Shown piece by piece: positions 51,459-60,290 of a stretch of 64,000 nt of DNA. The stretch lies in the NCBI GenBank assembly GCA_026989535.1, contig JALSJD010000100.1:1-64000 (forward strand), written 5' to 3'. This DNA is from Cyclobacteriaceae bacterium. GTDB taxonomy: Bacteria; Bacteroidota; Bacteroidia; Cytophagales; Cyclobacteriaceae. How positions within the stretch are numbered: the first letter of the stretch is position 1; each line of letters begins with the position of its first letter. The position numbers were made by a program, and so were the translations under genes. The notes below the pieces were generated by a model. It searched no databases. It was not told the DNA's origin and saw only the letters and a list, made by a program, of their open reading frames with translations.

Positions 51459-52655
51459 ATGATTACAGTAGCCGAAATTGATAAGATAATCCTTGATTTA
51501 GTAAAAATAACAGATACCGAAGTAGTAAATTTTAGCAACTGCCTTGGCAGAGTGCTGGCAGAAGATATTATCGCAGACAGGGATTTCCCTCCTTTTGATC
51601 GGGTAATGATGGATGGAATTGCCGTTAGATATACTGATTGGCAAGCTGGTAAACGAAGTTTTAACGTGCAAGAACTTTTACCTGCTGGTTCACCAAGTGT
51701 AACTTTACAAGAATCTGGAAGTTGCATTGAAGTAATGACGGGGGCTGTTTGCCCAGTATATGCCGATACTATAATTAAATATGAAGAGATTACAATTAAG
51801 GATGGTATTGCTTTTATTGATAATGGCATTGAAGTAAAAGCCCAGCAACACGTACACCCTCAAGGTTCTGACCGCAAAGCCAACGATGTGCTAATTAAGA
51901 AAGGTAAACTACTAACTGCCGCAGAAATTGGCGTATTGGCCACTGTGGGTAAGAGCAAGGTGTTGGTTCAACAAAGAATGAGTGTTGGCATTATAGCCAC
52001 GGGCGATGAATTGGTAGAAATTAATGAAACTCCACGGGCTCATCAAATCCGTAAATCGAATGTATATAACCTACAAGCACACCTAACAGCCAAAGGGTTT
52101 AAAAGCAATATTTTTCATATTGTGGATGATAAAAAGAAACTCAGAAAATCGCTCGAAAAAATACTAAACAACCATCAAGTAGTTATTTTAAGTGGGGGCG
52201 TATCTAAAGGAAAACTCGATTTTGTGCCAGAAATTTTAACCGAACTAGGTGTAAAAAAACATTTTCACTTTGTAAAACAACGCCCTGGTAAACCGTTTTG
52301 GTTTGGCACCACTAATAACACCGCAGTATTTGCCTTGCCAGGCAACCCAACTTCTACTTTTGTGGGGTTAAACAGGTATGTACTTCCCTTTTTACTAAGA
52401 AGTGAAGGGATAGAACCTGTTAAAATCAAGGCGCGTTTGGCGCAAGATTTTACTTTTAAGCCCGACTTAACGTACTTTTTGCAAGTGCAATTAGCCTATG
52501 ATGAGGAAGGGCATTTAATGGCTACGCCTTTACCCGGTCATGGCTCGGGCGACTTAGCCAATTTAGTAGATGCCGATGGATTTTTGGAACTGCCAACTGG
52601 CACTACTACTTTTAAGGCAGGAAAAGTATTTGATTGTTTTGCGTATCGGTTTTAG
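51459..52655 (+). CDS. moeA: Molybdopterin molybdenumtransferase MoeA
   Basis: 398-residue enzyme inserting molybdate into adenylylated molybdopterin. Conserved: DRDFPPFDRVMMDGIAVR, GAVCPVYADTIIKYE, IIATGDELVEI, the active-site SGGVSKGKLDF and ALPGNPTSTFVGLNRYV, ending in the domain IV segment PLPGHGSGDLANL. The length and order are normal. It is divergent from moaC with a 75-bp gap that probably holds both promoters. Confidence 0.95.
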   Translation: MITVAEIDKIILDLVKITDTEVVNFSNCLGRVLAEDIIADRDFPPFDRVMMDGIAVRYTDWQAGKRSFNVQELLPAGSPSVTLQESGSCIEVMTGAVCPVYADTIIKYEEITIKDGIAFIDNGIEVKAQQHVHPQGSDRKANDVLIKKGKLLTAAEIGVLATVGKSKVLVQQRMSVGIIATGDELVEINETPRAHQIRKSNVYNLQAHLTAKGFKSNIFHIVDDKKKLRKSLEKILNNHQVVILSGGVSKGKLDFVPEILTELGVKKHFHFVKQRPGKPFWFGTTNNTAVFALPGNPTSTFVGLNRYVLPFLLRSEGIEPVKIKARLAQDFTFKPDLTYFLQVQLAYDEEGHLMATPLPGHGSGDLANLVDADGFLELPTGTTTFKAGKVFDCFAYRF

Positions 52656-52668
52656 AGGAAGATACTTA

Positions 52669-52728
52669 GCCTGTCCATAAAGTCAATGTTTTCAGAAATA
52701 ACAAATAGGCAATATTCAAATAATCAGC
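52669..52728 (+). mobile_element. MITE-like element, copy 4 (left fragment)
   Basis: GCCTGTCCATAAA (52669-52681) followed by GTCAATGTTTTCAGAAATAA and ATATTCAAATAATCAGCC; the right inverted end is absent, since the element ends at the stop codon of the DUF4136 gene. Confidence 0.6.
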
Positions 52729-53322
52729 CTATTCTTTAACTGCTTCTATTGGGTAGGTAGCCATAATTTTTTGAACTGCAATGGCTATATTTTTCTCCTT
52801 CGCTTCTGGTGTTTTAGCTTCAGCAACAGTGCCTTTACCAATACTTTCCCAAATTAGCTTTTTATCATTGGCATCATATACATCAATAATTAATGTGCCT
52901 ACTGTATAATCTTGCTCGGAGTAGGTTGTGGTAGATGAATGCATACCAGCTCCACCCCAACCATACGCTGGACCATAGCCATAATAACCACCATACCCGT
53001 AACCACCCATACCCGCACCAGTAGTGTGTGCTGTGGTACTTGTTTTTTGCTCTGTAACTACATAAAGTGTAATTATCAAATCTCCACCTTCTCCTTTTTT
53101 TACATAAGATAAACCTCGCTTATTTAGCTCCTTTCCAAAAGCATCTTCAATTCTTTCTTGCTCTAATTGATTTAAGATTTTATTACTTTCTTCTGCCCAA
53201 CCGTAGTACTCAAATGTTTTAAACTTTGTAAAATCTACCGTGGTATCATAGTCTGATGTAACTTTAATGGAAGAACATCCAAAAAAAGTGAGTGCTAAAA
53301 ATGCTGCAATTATATATTTCAT
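52729..53322 (-). CDS. DUF4136 domain lipoprotein
   Basis: 197-residue predicted lipoprotein (lipobox FFGCS, Cys16). DUF4136 features: VTSDYDTTVDFTKFKTFEYY at the start, LGLIITLYVV-like DLIITLYVV strand and TLIIDVYDANDKKLIWESIG. A Gly/Tyr-rich insert (GYGYGGYYGYGPAYGWGG, about 105-125) lies in the middle. Function unknown; the family is abundant in Bacteroidota. Confidence 0.85.
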   Translation of the reverse strand: MKYIIAAFLALTFFGCSSIKVTSDYDTTVDFTKFKTFEYYGWAEESNKILNQLEQERIEDAFGKELNKRGLSYVKKGEGGDLIITLYVVTEQKTSTTAHTTGAGMGGYGYGGYYGYGPAYGWGGAGMHSSTTTYSEQDYTVGTLIIDVYDANDKKLIWESIGKGTVAEAKTPEAKEKNIAIAVQKIMATYPIEAVKE

Positions 53323-53366
53323 AACCTCTATTTTTTTGTTTAATGTTCAAATATAAGAAATTCAAC

Positions 53367-53855
53367 CTAATGATGATGCCCACCAACTCCATGCACGTGC
53401 CCGTGGTCAATTTCTTCTTCTGTCGCTTCTCTAACATCCATTACTTCGATGTCGAAATTTAAGGTTACCCCAGCCAACGGATGATTTAAATCTAAGGTTA
53501 CATTATCTCCTTCAATATTTGTGACCATTGCGATAGAAGGGCCATTATTTGTTTCTATTTGCACCTGCATCCCAGGCACAAGCTCCTCTCCTTCTTCGCT
53601 TTGAAAACCACTTTTAGCAACTTCTTGAACCATTTCCTCATTACGTTCACCATATCCATCTTCAGGATTGATACTTACGTGTAACTTGTCACCTTTGGCT
53701 TTTCCTTCAAGGGCATCCTCTAACCCTGGCACTACATTTCCAATTCCTTGGATGTAAGCCAATGGCTCTTGCCCATCTGATGTATCAATGGTATCTCCAT
53801 TTTCATCTTTTAAGGTATAGTGCATTTGCACTACTCTGTTTTGTGCTATTCTCAT
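53367..53855 (-). CDS. slyD: FKBP-type peptidyl-prolyl isomerase, SlyD-like
   Basis: 162-residue prolyl isomerase of the SlyD type: N-terminal FKBP half (VVQMHYTLKDENGDTIDTSDG), the inserted IF chaperone domain (about 70-125) and FKBP C-terminal half (NHPLAGVTLNFDIEV), ending in a His-rich metal-binding tail (DHGHVHGVGGHHH). SlyD assists folding and nickel handling in enterobacteria; nickel use is inferred from the tail alone. Confidence 0.92.
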   Translation of the reverse strand: MRIAQNRVVQMHYTLKDENGDTIDTSDGQEPLAYIQGIGNVVPGLEDALEGKAKGDKLHVSINPEDGYGERNEEMVQEVAKSGFQSEEGEELVPGMQVQIETNNGPSIAMVTNIEGDNVTLDLNHPLAGVTLNFDIEVMDVREATEEEIDHGHVHGVGGHHH

Positions 53856-53880
53856 GTTTAACGTTAGATTATTAGGTATT

Positions 53881-53919
53881 AGATGTTAGACACAAGAGGT
53901 AATCTTATGTCTAACGTCT
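53881..53919. terminator. Hairpin between slyD and the aldolase gene
   Basis: AGATGTTAGACACAAG (53881-53896) and CTTATGTCTAACGTCT (53904-53919) pair at 14 of 16 positions. It would end the aldolase transcript (minus strand), 11 bp past its stop. Confidence 0.6.
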
Positions 53920-53929
53920 TGTATCTTAA

Positions 53930-54994
53930 TTAGTTTCTGTTTAAACAATTCAAATCCTCAAAGCTAACTTTCAAACGAGCAATCATGCTTTGTTCTGCTT
54001 TACGCATCCATGTTCTTGGGTCGTAGTATTTTTTGTTTGGGCTTTCTTCTCCGTCAGGGTTTCCAATTTGGCCTTGCAAATACGCATGATTTTCAGCTTC
54101 GTAAGCTCTTACTCCATCCCAAAATGCCCATTGCATATCGGTATCAATGTTCATTTTAATGGCTCCATACTCAACCGCTTCTCTAATTTCATCTCTCGAA
54201 GAACCAGAACCACCATGAAAAACAAAATTAACAGGATTTTTACCCGTGCTAAATTTTTCTTCAATATACTTTTGAGAGTTATCTAGTATTTTAGGGGTTA
54301 ACTCTACATTACCAGGCTTATAAACACCATGCACATTGCCAAAGGCCGCTGCAATTGTAAATCGGTTACTAATTTTTCCAAGTTTTTCGTAAGCATAAGC
54401 TACTTCCGAAGGTTGTGTATAAAGACGAGCACTGTCCATATCTGTATTGTCCACTCCATCCTCTTCACCGCCTGTACAGCCTAGTTCTATTTCTAACGAC
54501 ATCCCAATTTTAGCCATACGCTCAAAATATTTAGCGGATACTTCTATATTTTCTTCGAGTGGCTCTTCGCTCAAATCAAGCATATGTGAGCTATAAAGTG
54601 GTTGTCCGGTTTCGGCAAAATACTTTTCTCCAGCTTCTAATAGTCCATCTATCCAAGGCAATAATTTTTTAGCTGCATGGTCGGTGTGTAGTACTACCGT
54701 TACCCCATAAACCTCTGCAATATTATGCACATATTTAGCGCCTGCAACACCTCCTTGTATGGCACTAAACTGGTTTTCGCTACTCAATCCTTTACCCCCA
54801 AAAAAAGTGGCTCCCCCGTTCGAAAATTGAATAATAACAGGTGAATTTAAATCTCTGGCTGTTTCTAACACAGCATTTACCGTGCTTGTGCTTGTTACAT
54901 TTACGGCAGGAATCGCAAAATCATTTTCGTTTGCATACTTGTATAATTCGGTTACTTCGTCACCAAATAATACACCACTTCTAAATTTTCCCAT
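53930..54994 (-). CDS. fbaA: Class II fructose-bisphosphate aldolase
   Basis: 354-residue zinc-dependent aldolase of glycolysis and gluconeogenesis. Motifs: NSPVIIQFSNGG, TVVLHTDHAAKKLLPWID (catalytic Asp and first zinc His), EIELGCTGGEEDGVD, GNVHGVYKPG (zinc His) and VFHGGSGSSRDEIREAVEYG. The ATG at 54994 (MGKFRSG) is used, since the upstream frame to 55063 has no family sequence. It lies next to a GH13 enzyme but with its own promoter region. Confidence 0.95.
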   Translation of the reverse strand: MGKFRSGVLFGDEVTELYKYANENDFAIPAVNVTSTSTVNAVLETARDLNSPVIIQFSNGGATFFGGKGLSSENQFSAIQGGVAGAKYVHNIAEVYGVTVVLHTDHAAKKLLPWIDGLLEAGEKYFAETGQPLYSSHMLDLSEEPLEENIEVSAKYFERMAKIGMSLEIELGCTGGEEDGVDNTDMDSARLYTQPSEVAYAYEKLGKISNRFTIAAAFGNVHGVYKPGNVELTPKILDNSQKYIEEKFSTGKNPVNFVFHGGSGSSRDEIREAVEYGAIKMNIDTDMQWAFWDGVRAYEAENHAYLQGQIGNPDGEESPNKKYYDPRTWMRKAEQSMIARLKVSFEDLNCLNRN

Positions 54995-55089
54995 ATTTGT
55001 TTTGTTTGAGGAATTGGATATAAATTTCAGCGCAAAAATCGGATATTTTTTATCTTTTAACACACTCTTTGGGCTAAAAAAAACAAATC

Positions 55090-56637
55090 TTATTGAAGAA
55101 TAACTGACTGGTAAGGTTCAATCTCCATTTTTCCATTCTTAATAAGTGCTGCAGAGCCTACAGAAAAAATGATTTTAGTACAGCCCAAATCTGATAGATT
55201 TACTTCAACTTTATTATTTGTAAGGTTATGAAGCACTACTATTCTTGTGCTATCCAAACTACGTGCATAGCCCAGTATATTATCCGGCAAGGGTAAGCTA
55301 AGCAGTTCTCCAGTTTGTAAAATTTGCTGCTCGTTGCGTTCTTGAATCCATGCCTTAAAATAATTATACGTAGAGTTTTTATCTTCCATTTGAACCTTTA
55401 ATGGAACTACGGTTAAATCGTTGCTATTTACCGGGTTTATCCAACGAGTACGAAGCGAGTCTTTTTCTGCAACATCCCATAGAAATGGTTCACGAATCAT
55501 TTCATCAGGCTTTTTACCTAACATAGCAATTTCATCCCCATAATAAATGTAAGGCGTACCTGGCAAGGTTAGCAGTATAGCTACGGCCAGTTTATTTTTG
55601 GCAATAGAGTTATTTACATTGCTTATCAACCGGTTCTGGTCGTGATTATTAACAAAAATGGCATCTAAATAATTGGGTTGTATAACTGCATAAGTAGCTC
55701 TGGCAGCAATTAGGTCGTCTATAATGCCATTATTCCTCTCTGTTCGCATAAGGTCGTTAATGGCATGATGAAAATCGAAATTAAACATAGAGGGTAGCCC
55801 TTTTAAATAAGGCCCAACCAGTTCAGCATCTCCCCATACCTCTCCTACTAAATACACTTCTGGCTTCACTTTTCGCATGGCATCGCCAAACTCAATCCAC
55901 CATGCATGGCTTTTATCTGCTTGCTCATCAGGAAAAATATGCTTGGCAGCATCTAGCCTAAAGCCATCTATCCCAACTTCCTGTAACCAAAATTTGCCTG
56001 CATTTATCATCTCAGCTCTTAAGGTTGGATTGTCATAATTTAGGTCTGGCATTCCTCCATAAAAAAAGCCATAATAATACTCCCTGTCCTCCCCATTTTT
56101 ATGCCATTGTGTAATATTATCCGAGTCAAGTGTTATTTCTTTTTTAGATAGCTGATCTTGAATAGAATCAATAGCTGCCCACACATAATAATCACGATAT
56201 TTACTCTCCTTGCTCGACTTGGCATCCAAAAACCACGGGTGTTCCGAGGAGGAGTGATTGACTACAAAATCCATTACCACTTTAATGTTCCGCTTATGGG
56301 CTTCTGACACAAAGTTTTTAAAATCGTCCATGGTGCCATAATCAGGATGCACACCATAATAATTGGTTACATCATATTTATGATAACTGGGTGATGGACT
56401 AATTGGCATTAACCAAATGCCTTGAATGCCTAAATTTTGCAAGTAATCCAGCTTGGAGGTCATTCCATTAAAATCTCCAATGCCATCACCGTTGGAGTCG
56501 GCAAAGCTTTGCACAAAAATTTCGTACATTACTCCATTCGGCCAACTATTTTGTGGGGCTACTTGTTGTTCCTGTTTTGGTTGCGAGCATGCTAAAAACG
56601 AGAATAGGCTTAGGGTTAAAATTGATAGCTGTTTCAT
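55090..56637 (-). CDS. GH13 alpha-amylase family lipoprotein
   Basis: 515-residue glycoside hydrolase: lipobox FLACS (Cys17), then the GH13 catalytic barrel with region I DFVVNH, region II GFRLDAAKH (nucleophile Asp), region III EVWGD (acid/base Glu) and region IV FVNNHDQNR (stabilising Asp), followed by a C-terminal beta domain. All catalytic residues are intact. It would act on alpha-glucans at the periplasmic or outer face. Followed on the same strand by the aldolase, which uses the resulting sugar phosphates indirectly. Confidence 0.92.
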   Translation of the reverse strand: MKQLSILTLSLFSFLACSQPKQEQQVAPQNSWPNGVMYEIFVQSFADSNGDGIGDFNGMTSKLDYLQNLGIQGIWLMPISPSPSYHKYDVTNYYGVHPDYGTMDDFKNFVSEAHKRNIKVVMDFVVNHSSSEHPWFLDAKSSKESKYRDYYVWAAIDSIQDQLSKKEITLDSDNITQWHKNGEDREYYYGFFYGGMPDLNYDNPTLRAEMINAGKFWLQEVGIDGFRLDAAKHIFPDEQADKSHAWWIEFGDAMRKVKPEVYLVGEVWGDAELVGPYLKGLPSMFNFDFHHAINDLMRTERNNGIIDDLIAARATYAVIQPNYLDAIFVNNHDQNRLISNVNNSIAKNKLAVAILLTLPGTPYIYYGDEIAMLGKKPDEMIREPFLWDVAEKDSLRTRWINPVNSNDLTVVPLKVQMEDKNSTYNYFKAWIQERNEQQILQTGELLSLPLPDNILGYARSLDSTRIVVLHNLTNNKVEVNLSDLGCTKIIFSVGSAALIKNGKMEIEPYQSVILQ

Positions 56638-57001
56638 CTATTTATAATTATTATTCAGTGGAAATGTAGTTCTGGCAGCATACAGGCTGCTTTGTATTTA
56701 TAGGCAAGCAAGTTACGCTGCTTTGTAGTGGCAATCAAACTTATTTAATGTGAACACACGAACCAAGGATAAGGGTATCTTTTCGATTTGTCTAAATTGC
56801 AGACCTTGCTTTCATTTGTAGGTAACGACTTATTCCATAATTAGGGCTCGCTGAAAAAGTTCTAAGTGTGAAATATTCCTTTTTGACAAGACGATGTTGT
56901 ATTATTATACTACGAGGCGCAGGAAAAGAGGAAATTGTCTGTTTTCGAAGTGGACTCATTACTGCTTTTTTTTTAAGGTCTTGAAACTAAGATTAATTTA
57001 A
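56638..57001. other. Intergenic stretch with transposon-end remnants
   Basis: No gene. 56851-56957 begins GGGCTCGCTGAAAAAG and ends GAAATTGTCTGTTTTCGAAG (56931-56950), the latter matching the reverse complement of 43592-43618 at about 23 of 26 positions. The two ends may bracket the debris of an insertion sequence. Confidence 0.4.
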
Positions 57002-57784
57002 TTACAGCACAAACTCAACCCTATGAAGTGTTAAGCCCGAAGACGGTGCTACATGCTTAATTTGCGTGCCATTAAAATTGATTAGCGATTGCTTCAGGTC
57101 ATCAATGCTCCAAATACCACGGCCAACTTCCACCAAGGCGCCCATCATCAGCCGTACTTGGTAGCGCATAAAGCCTTTGGCTCTTACTTTAAAAACAAAC
57201 GCATTATGCGCTACAAAATCACCTGTAAATTTTGTGTTGGGTTCAATTACTGCACTACTAATGAGTCGTTCAAAATCAGTTCCTGTCGCAGGTTTGCTTA
57301 CATATCGCTTAAAATTATGTGTGCCTTCAAACAGTTTGGCAGCGGCTTTCATATTTTCTATATGCAGGGCTTTGCCAAAATCTCTGATAAATGGAGCATT
57401 AAATGGGTGCGATTTTTCGCCTGAGGAGAAATGGTAATGATACTCCTTCGTTTTAGCGTGCTGAATGATATTAAATTTTTCATCTACCACCTCAATCGAC
57501 TTAGCTCTTATATCAGATGGGAGGTTCTTGTTGAGGGAATGAAGCAATTTTTCAGGAATAATATCTTCGTTAATAAAGAGTTCAAAAGCATAATCATCGG
57601 CAGAAACTTTGGCATCGGTGCGGCCACACCCCAAAGTTTTGAAATTGCTATGCTCCAAAATGAACTCAAACGTTTTATCCACCATGCCATGTACACTTTT
57701 AAACTTAGGTTGCTTTTGCCAACCGTGGTATCTAAAGCCTAGAAACTCTATGCGGATAAGGTAGAAATGAGTGTATTTGAGCAT
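57002..57784 (-). CDS. truA: tRNA pseudouridine synthase A
   Basis: 260-residue enzyme making pseudouridine in the anticodon stem (positions 38-40). The catalytic Asp is in GCGRTDAKVSADDYAF (about residues 53-58). Other conserved parts: FRYHGWQ near the N-terminus and RAKGFMRYQVRLMMGALVEVG near the end. Standard length, stand-alone gene. Confidence 0.94.
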   Translation of the reverse strand: MLKYTHFYLIRIEFLGFRYHGWQKQPKFKSVHGMVDKTFEFILEHSNFKTLGCGRTDAKVSADDYAFELFINEDIIPEKLLHSLNKNLPSDIRAKSIEVVDEKFNIIQHAKTKEYHYHFSSGEKSHPFNAPFIRDFGKALHIENMKAAAKLFEGTHNFKRYVSKPATGTDFERLISSAVIEPNTKFTGDFVAHNAFVFKVRAKGFMRYQVRLMMGALVEVGRGIWSIDDLKQSLINFNGTQIKHVAPSSGLTLHRVEFVL

Positions 57785-57800
57785 GAGTAATTTTAATTAA

Positions 57801-57880
57801 AAGTAGAGAAATTACCGGACTTGTTCCGGTATCTCCCATTGATTAAAAGGAGACCCCGCAATAAATGCGAGGATACGTTT
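57801..57880. repeat. Family A-related hairpin sequence
   Basis: Hairpin TACCGGA/TCCGGTA (57813-57819 and 57825-57831) and GGAGACCCCGCAATAAATGC, the reverse complement of the family A second stem. A decayed or variant copy upstream of truA. Confidence 0.5.
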
Positions 57881-57886
57881 CATACA

Positions 57887-59416
57887 TCACCAATCAATGG
57901 GTCTGTAATCTTTTAAAAATTTACCACACCAATGTTTGCCCGTATTTATGCCATCAATCAAAGGATCCATTACACGGGCGGCACCATCCACAATATCTAG
58001 CGGTGGTTGAAAATCATGTACTTCTTCTTTCTTTCTCGATAGTTCAGCAGGGTCTTCATCTGTTACCCAACCCGTATCTACGGCATTCATATAAATGCCA
58101 TCCTTGGCAAAATCAGAAGCAGCGGTATGGGTCATCATATTGAGGGCAGCTTTGGCCATATTGGTATGTGGGTGGCGGTCTTCCTTATGAAAACGATGGA
58201 ACTTGCCTTCCATAGCCGATACATTAATAATATGCTTTTTGCCCGTATTTTTTTTACGCATTAAATGAGATAGTTTATTGCATAGCACAAAGGGCGCTAC
58301 TGCATTAACCAATTGAACTTCTACCATTTCTGGAGTTTCTATCTCGCCTAATTTTAATCGCCAACTATTCGTTTTTCTTAAATCCACCTGTTGCAAATCA
58401 GCATCTAACTTACCTTCAGGAAAAACTTCTTTGCTGGGTAACGAGTTATCGAAACTATAAGGTATTTGCGATAATTTAGCAGAAGCTCTTAAACCTATGC
58501 CGGGTTCCGAGCCGTGCCAGCTAACAGGTAAATTAGTATGTTGATTATTGGTTGAAATGGATGAGAGCGACCTCAATTCTTGTAAGCACGTATTATGATT
58601 GTTCAAAACCTCTTTAACAGATGGAGGAAGCTCTTCGAAGGGCATGGCTTCTTTATCCATTAAATGTTGGTAAAAGCCAGCAGGCCTGCGTACCGTTTGG
58701 GCTGCATTATTAATTAAAATATCCAACCGATCGTATTGCTGCTCAATGTAATTGCAAAATATTTCCACACTAGGGATATGCCGAAGGTCTAATCCGTGTA
58801 TATGCAATCGCTTGCCCCATTTATAAAAGTCCTTTTCTTTAGCAAAACGTTGCGCGGAATCCACCGGAAAACGTGTAGTAGCCACTACGGTAGCTCCAGC
58901 TCTAAGCAGCATTAAGGTAATATGATAACCAATTTTTAAACGAGCACCAGTTACTACGGCTACTTGGTTGGTTAAATCAGTGGTTTGAAACCGCTTGGCA
59001 TAATTAAAATCGCCACAGTTGGGACACATCGTATCATAAAAATGGTGCATTTTGGTATAAACCGTTTTGCATACATAGCAATTTCTAGGCGACTCTAATT
59101 TTCGATTTTCATCGTTAGGAGCCTCCAATAAGAGAGGAGCTTCAAACACAATGGACTCTCGTGCGCTACGAATACCCGTTTCTTTTCGTGTATGTTTGTC
59201 TCGCTCAATCATTTTACGCTTGGCCGCCTTTTTTGCATCTTTTCTGCGTTGCTGAAATTTATCACGGATTGGGCGAGACAACAGGCCAGCAGCTTTCATT
59301 AAGCTAATTCGTTGGTCTTCGGGTAAACTAAAGAGTGTGTCGGCATTATTATTTAATTTATCTAAAATAGAAATACATTGCTCAATTTCTTGGGGACTTA
59401 ATTGCTCTTCGACCAT
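57887..59416 (-). CDS. Two-part SDR protein with zinc-ribbon-like motif
   Basis: 509 residues. The N-terminal third (1-~130) is helical and basic ([20 protein letters not shown]), then a CxxC..CxxC motif ([18 protein letters not shown], about 115-140) that could bind zinc. An SDR domain follows (about 150-509): [20 protein letters not shown] (glycine-rich cofactor motif), INNAAQT and, at a late position, the YDxxKxA-like NMAKAALNM. It is longer than typical SDRs and the fusion resembles eukaryotic-type sequences known from other Bacteroidota. Substrate unknown. The ATG at 59416 is used instead of the upstream TTG at 59440. Confidence 0.78.
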   Translation of the reverse strand: MVEEQLSPQEIEQCISILDKLNNNADTLFSLPEDQRISLMKAAGLLSRPIRDKFQQRRKDAKKAAKRKMIERDKHTRKETGIRSARESIVFEAPLLLEAPNDENRKLESPRNCYVCKTVYTKMHHFYDTMCPNCGDFNYAKRFQTTDLTNQVAVVTGARLKIGYHITLMLLRAGATVVATTRFPVDSAQRFAKEKDFYKWGKRLHIHGLDLRHIPSVEIFCNYIEQQYDRLDILINNAAQTVRRPAGFYQHLMDKEAMPFEELPPSVKEVLNNHNTCLQELRSLSSISTNNQHTNLPVSWHGSEPGIGLRASAKLSQIPYSFDNSLPSKEVFPEGKLDADLQQVDLRKTNSWRLKLGEIETPEMVEVQLVNAVAPFVLCNKLSHLMRKKNTGKKHIINVSAMEGKFHRFHKEDRHPHTNMAKAALNMMTHTAASDFAKDGIYMNAVDTGWVTDEDPAELSRKKEEVHDFQPPLDIVDGAARVMDPLIDGINTGKHWCGKFLKDYRPIDW

Positions 59417-59532
59417 TTTATAGAAAAAATTAGTGTGCAAAGGTAAGTTGTAAAGAATTTAGATATCAAGTTGAGGCAGTGATTCATAATCATGATACCT
59501 TAGAGAAATAGAATAGATACAACCCATAAATT

Positions 59533-60198
59533 ATGATTTCAAAAGAACTGTTTCAGTTTTTAAAAGACCTTAAACAAAATAATACGAGGGAATGGTTTAA
59601 TAACCACAAACCTATATTTCAACATCACCAAAAGGAAGTAAAAGTGTTTTACCAAGCGGTGGAAGACCGTTTGTTGCAAACAGACCAAATTGAGAAGCAT
59701 AAAGTATTTCGAATTTACCGTGATGTTCGGTTTTCGAAGGATAAAACGCCTTACAAAACCCGGTTTGCGGGCTATTTTATTCGTGCTACCAAAGAATTAC
59801 GAGGAGGATATTACCTAAATATTGAACCTGGTAATTGCATTGTTGGGGGCGGGTTTTATGGGCCAGAACCAGACGACTTAAAACGTATTCGTAAAGAATT
59901 TGAGCAAGATGATTCTGAAATGCGAGCCATTTTAAACGAACCAACGTTTAAATCTATCTTTGGCGGACTGCAAGGCGAAGAAGTTAAGTCTGCTCCCAGA
60001 GGGTTTAACCCTGCACATCCGGCTATCGACTTAATCCGTAAAAAGCAGTTTTATGTGTTTCGTAAGTTTACAGATAAAGAAGTGCAAAGCCCCAATTTTA
60101 TAGAGGAGGTGGTGGAAACCTTCCTTGCTATCAGGCCATATTTCGATTATATGAGTGCGGTGCTAACTACCAATATGGATGGGGAGAGTGTGTTGTAA
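59533..60198 (+). CDS. DUF2461 family protein
   Basis: 221-residue cytoplasmic protein with the DUF2461/TIGR02453 pattern FLKDLKQNNTREWFNNHKPIF, VFRIYRDVRFSKDKTPYKTRFAGYF and GGGFYGPEPDDLKRIR. The family is uncharacterised. Downstream 92 bp lead to the AGCS transporter. Divergent from the SDR protein. Confidence 0.9.
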   Translation: MISKELFQFLKDLKQNNTREWFNNHKPIFQHHQKEVKVFYQAVEDRLLQTDQIEKHKVFRIYRDVRFSKDKTPYKTRFAGYFIRATKELRGGYYLNIEPGNCIVGGGFYGPEPDDLKRIRKEFEQDDSEMRAILNEPTFKSIFGGLQGEEVKSAPRGFNPAHPAIDLIRKKQFYVFRKFTDKEVQSPNFIEEVVETFLAIRPYFDYMSAVLTTNMDGESVL

Positions 60199-60290
60199 TT
60201 TCCCAAAAAATGGCGGCTATGTATTTTCTAAAAGCGATTCCTTAGGTACGAACTCAAATTTTAAGGTATTTTTAAGTAATATCGCATCTT

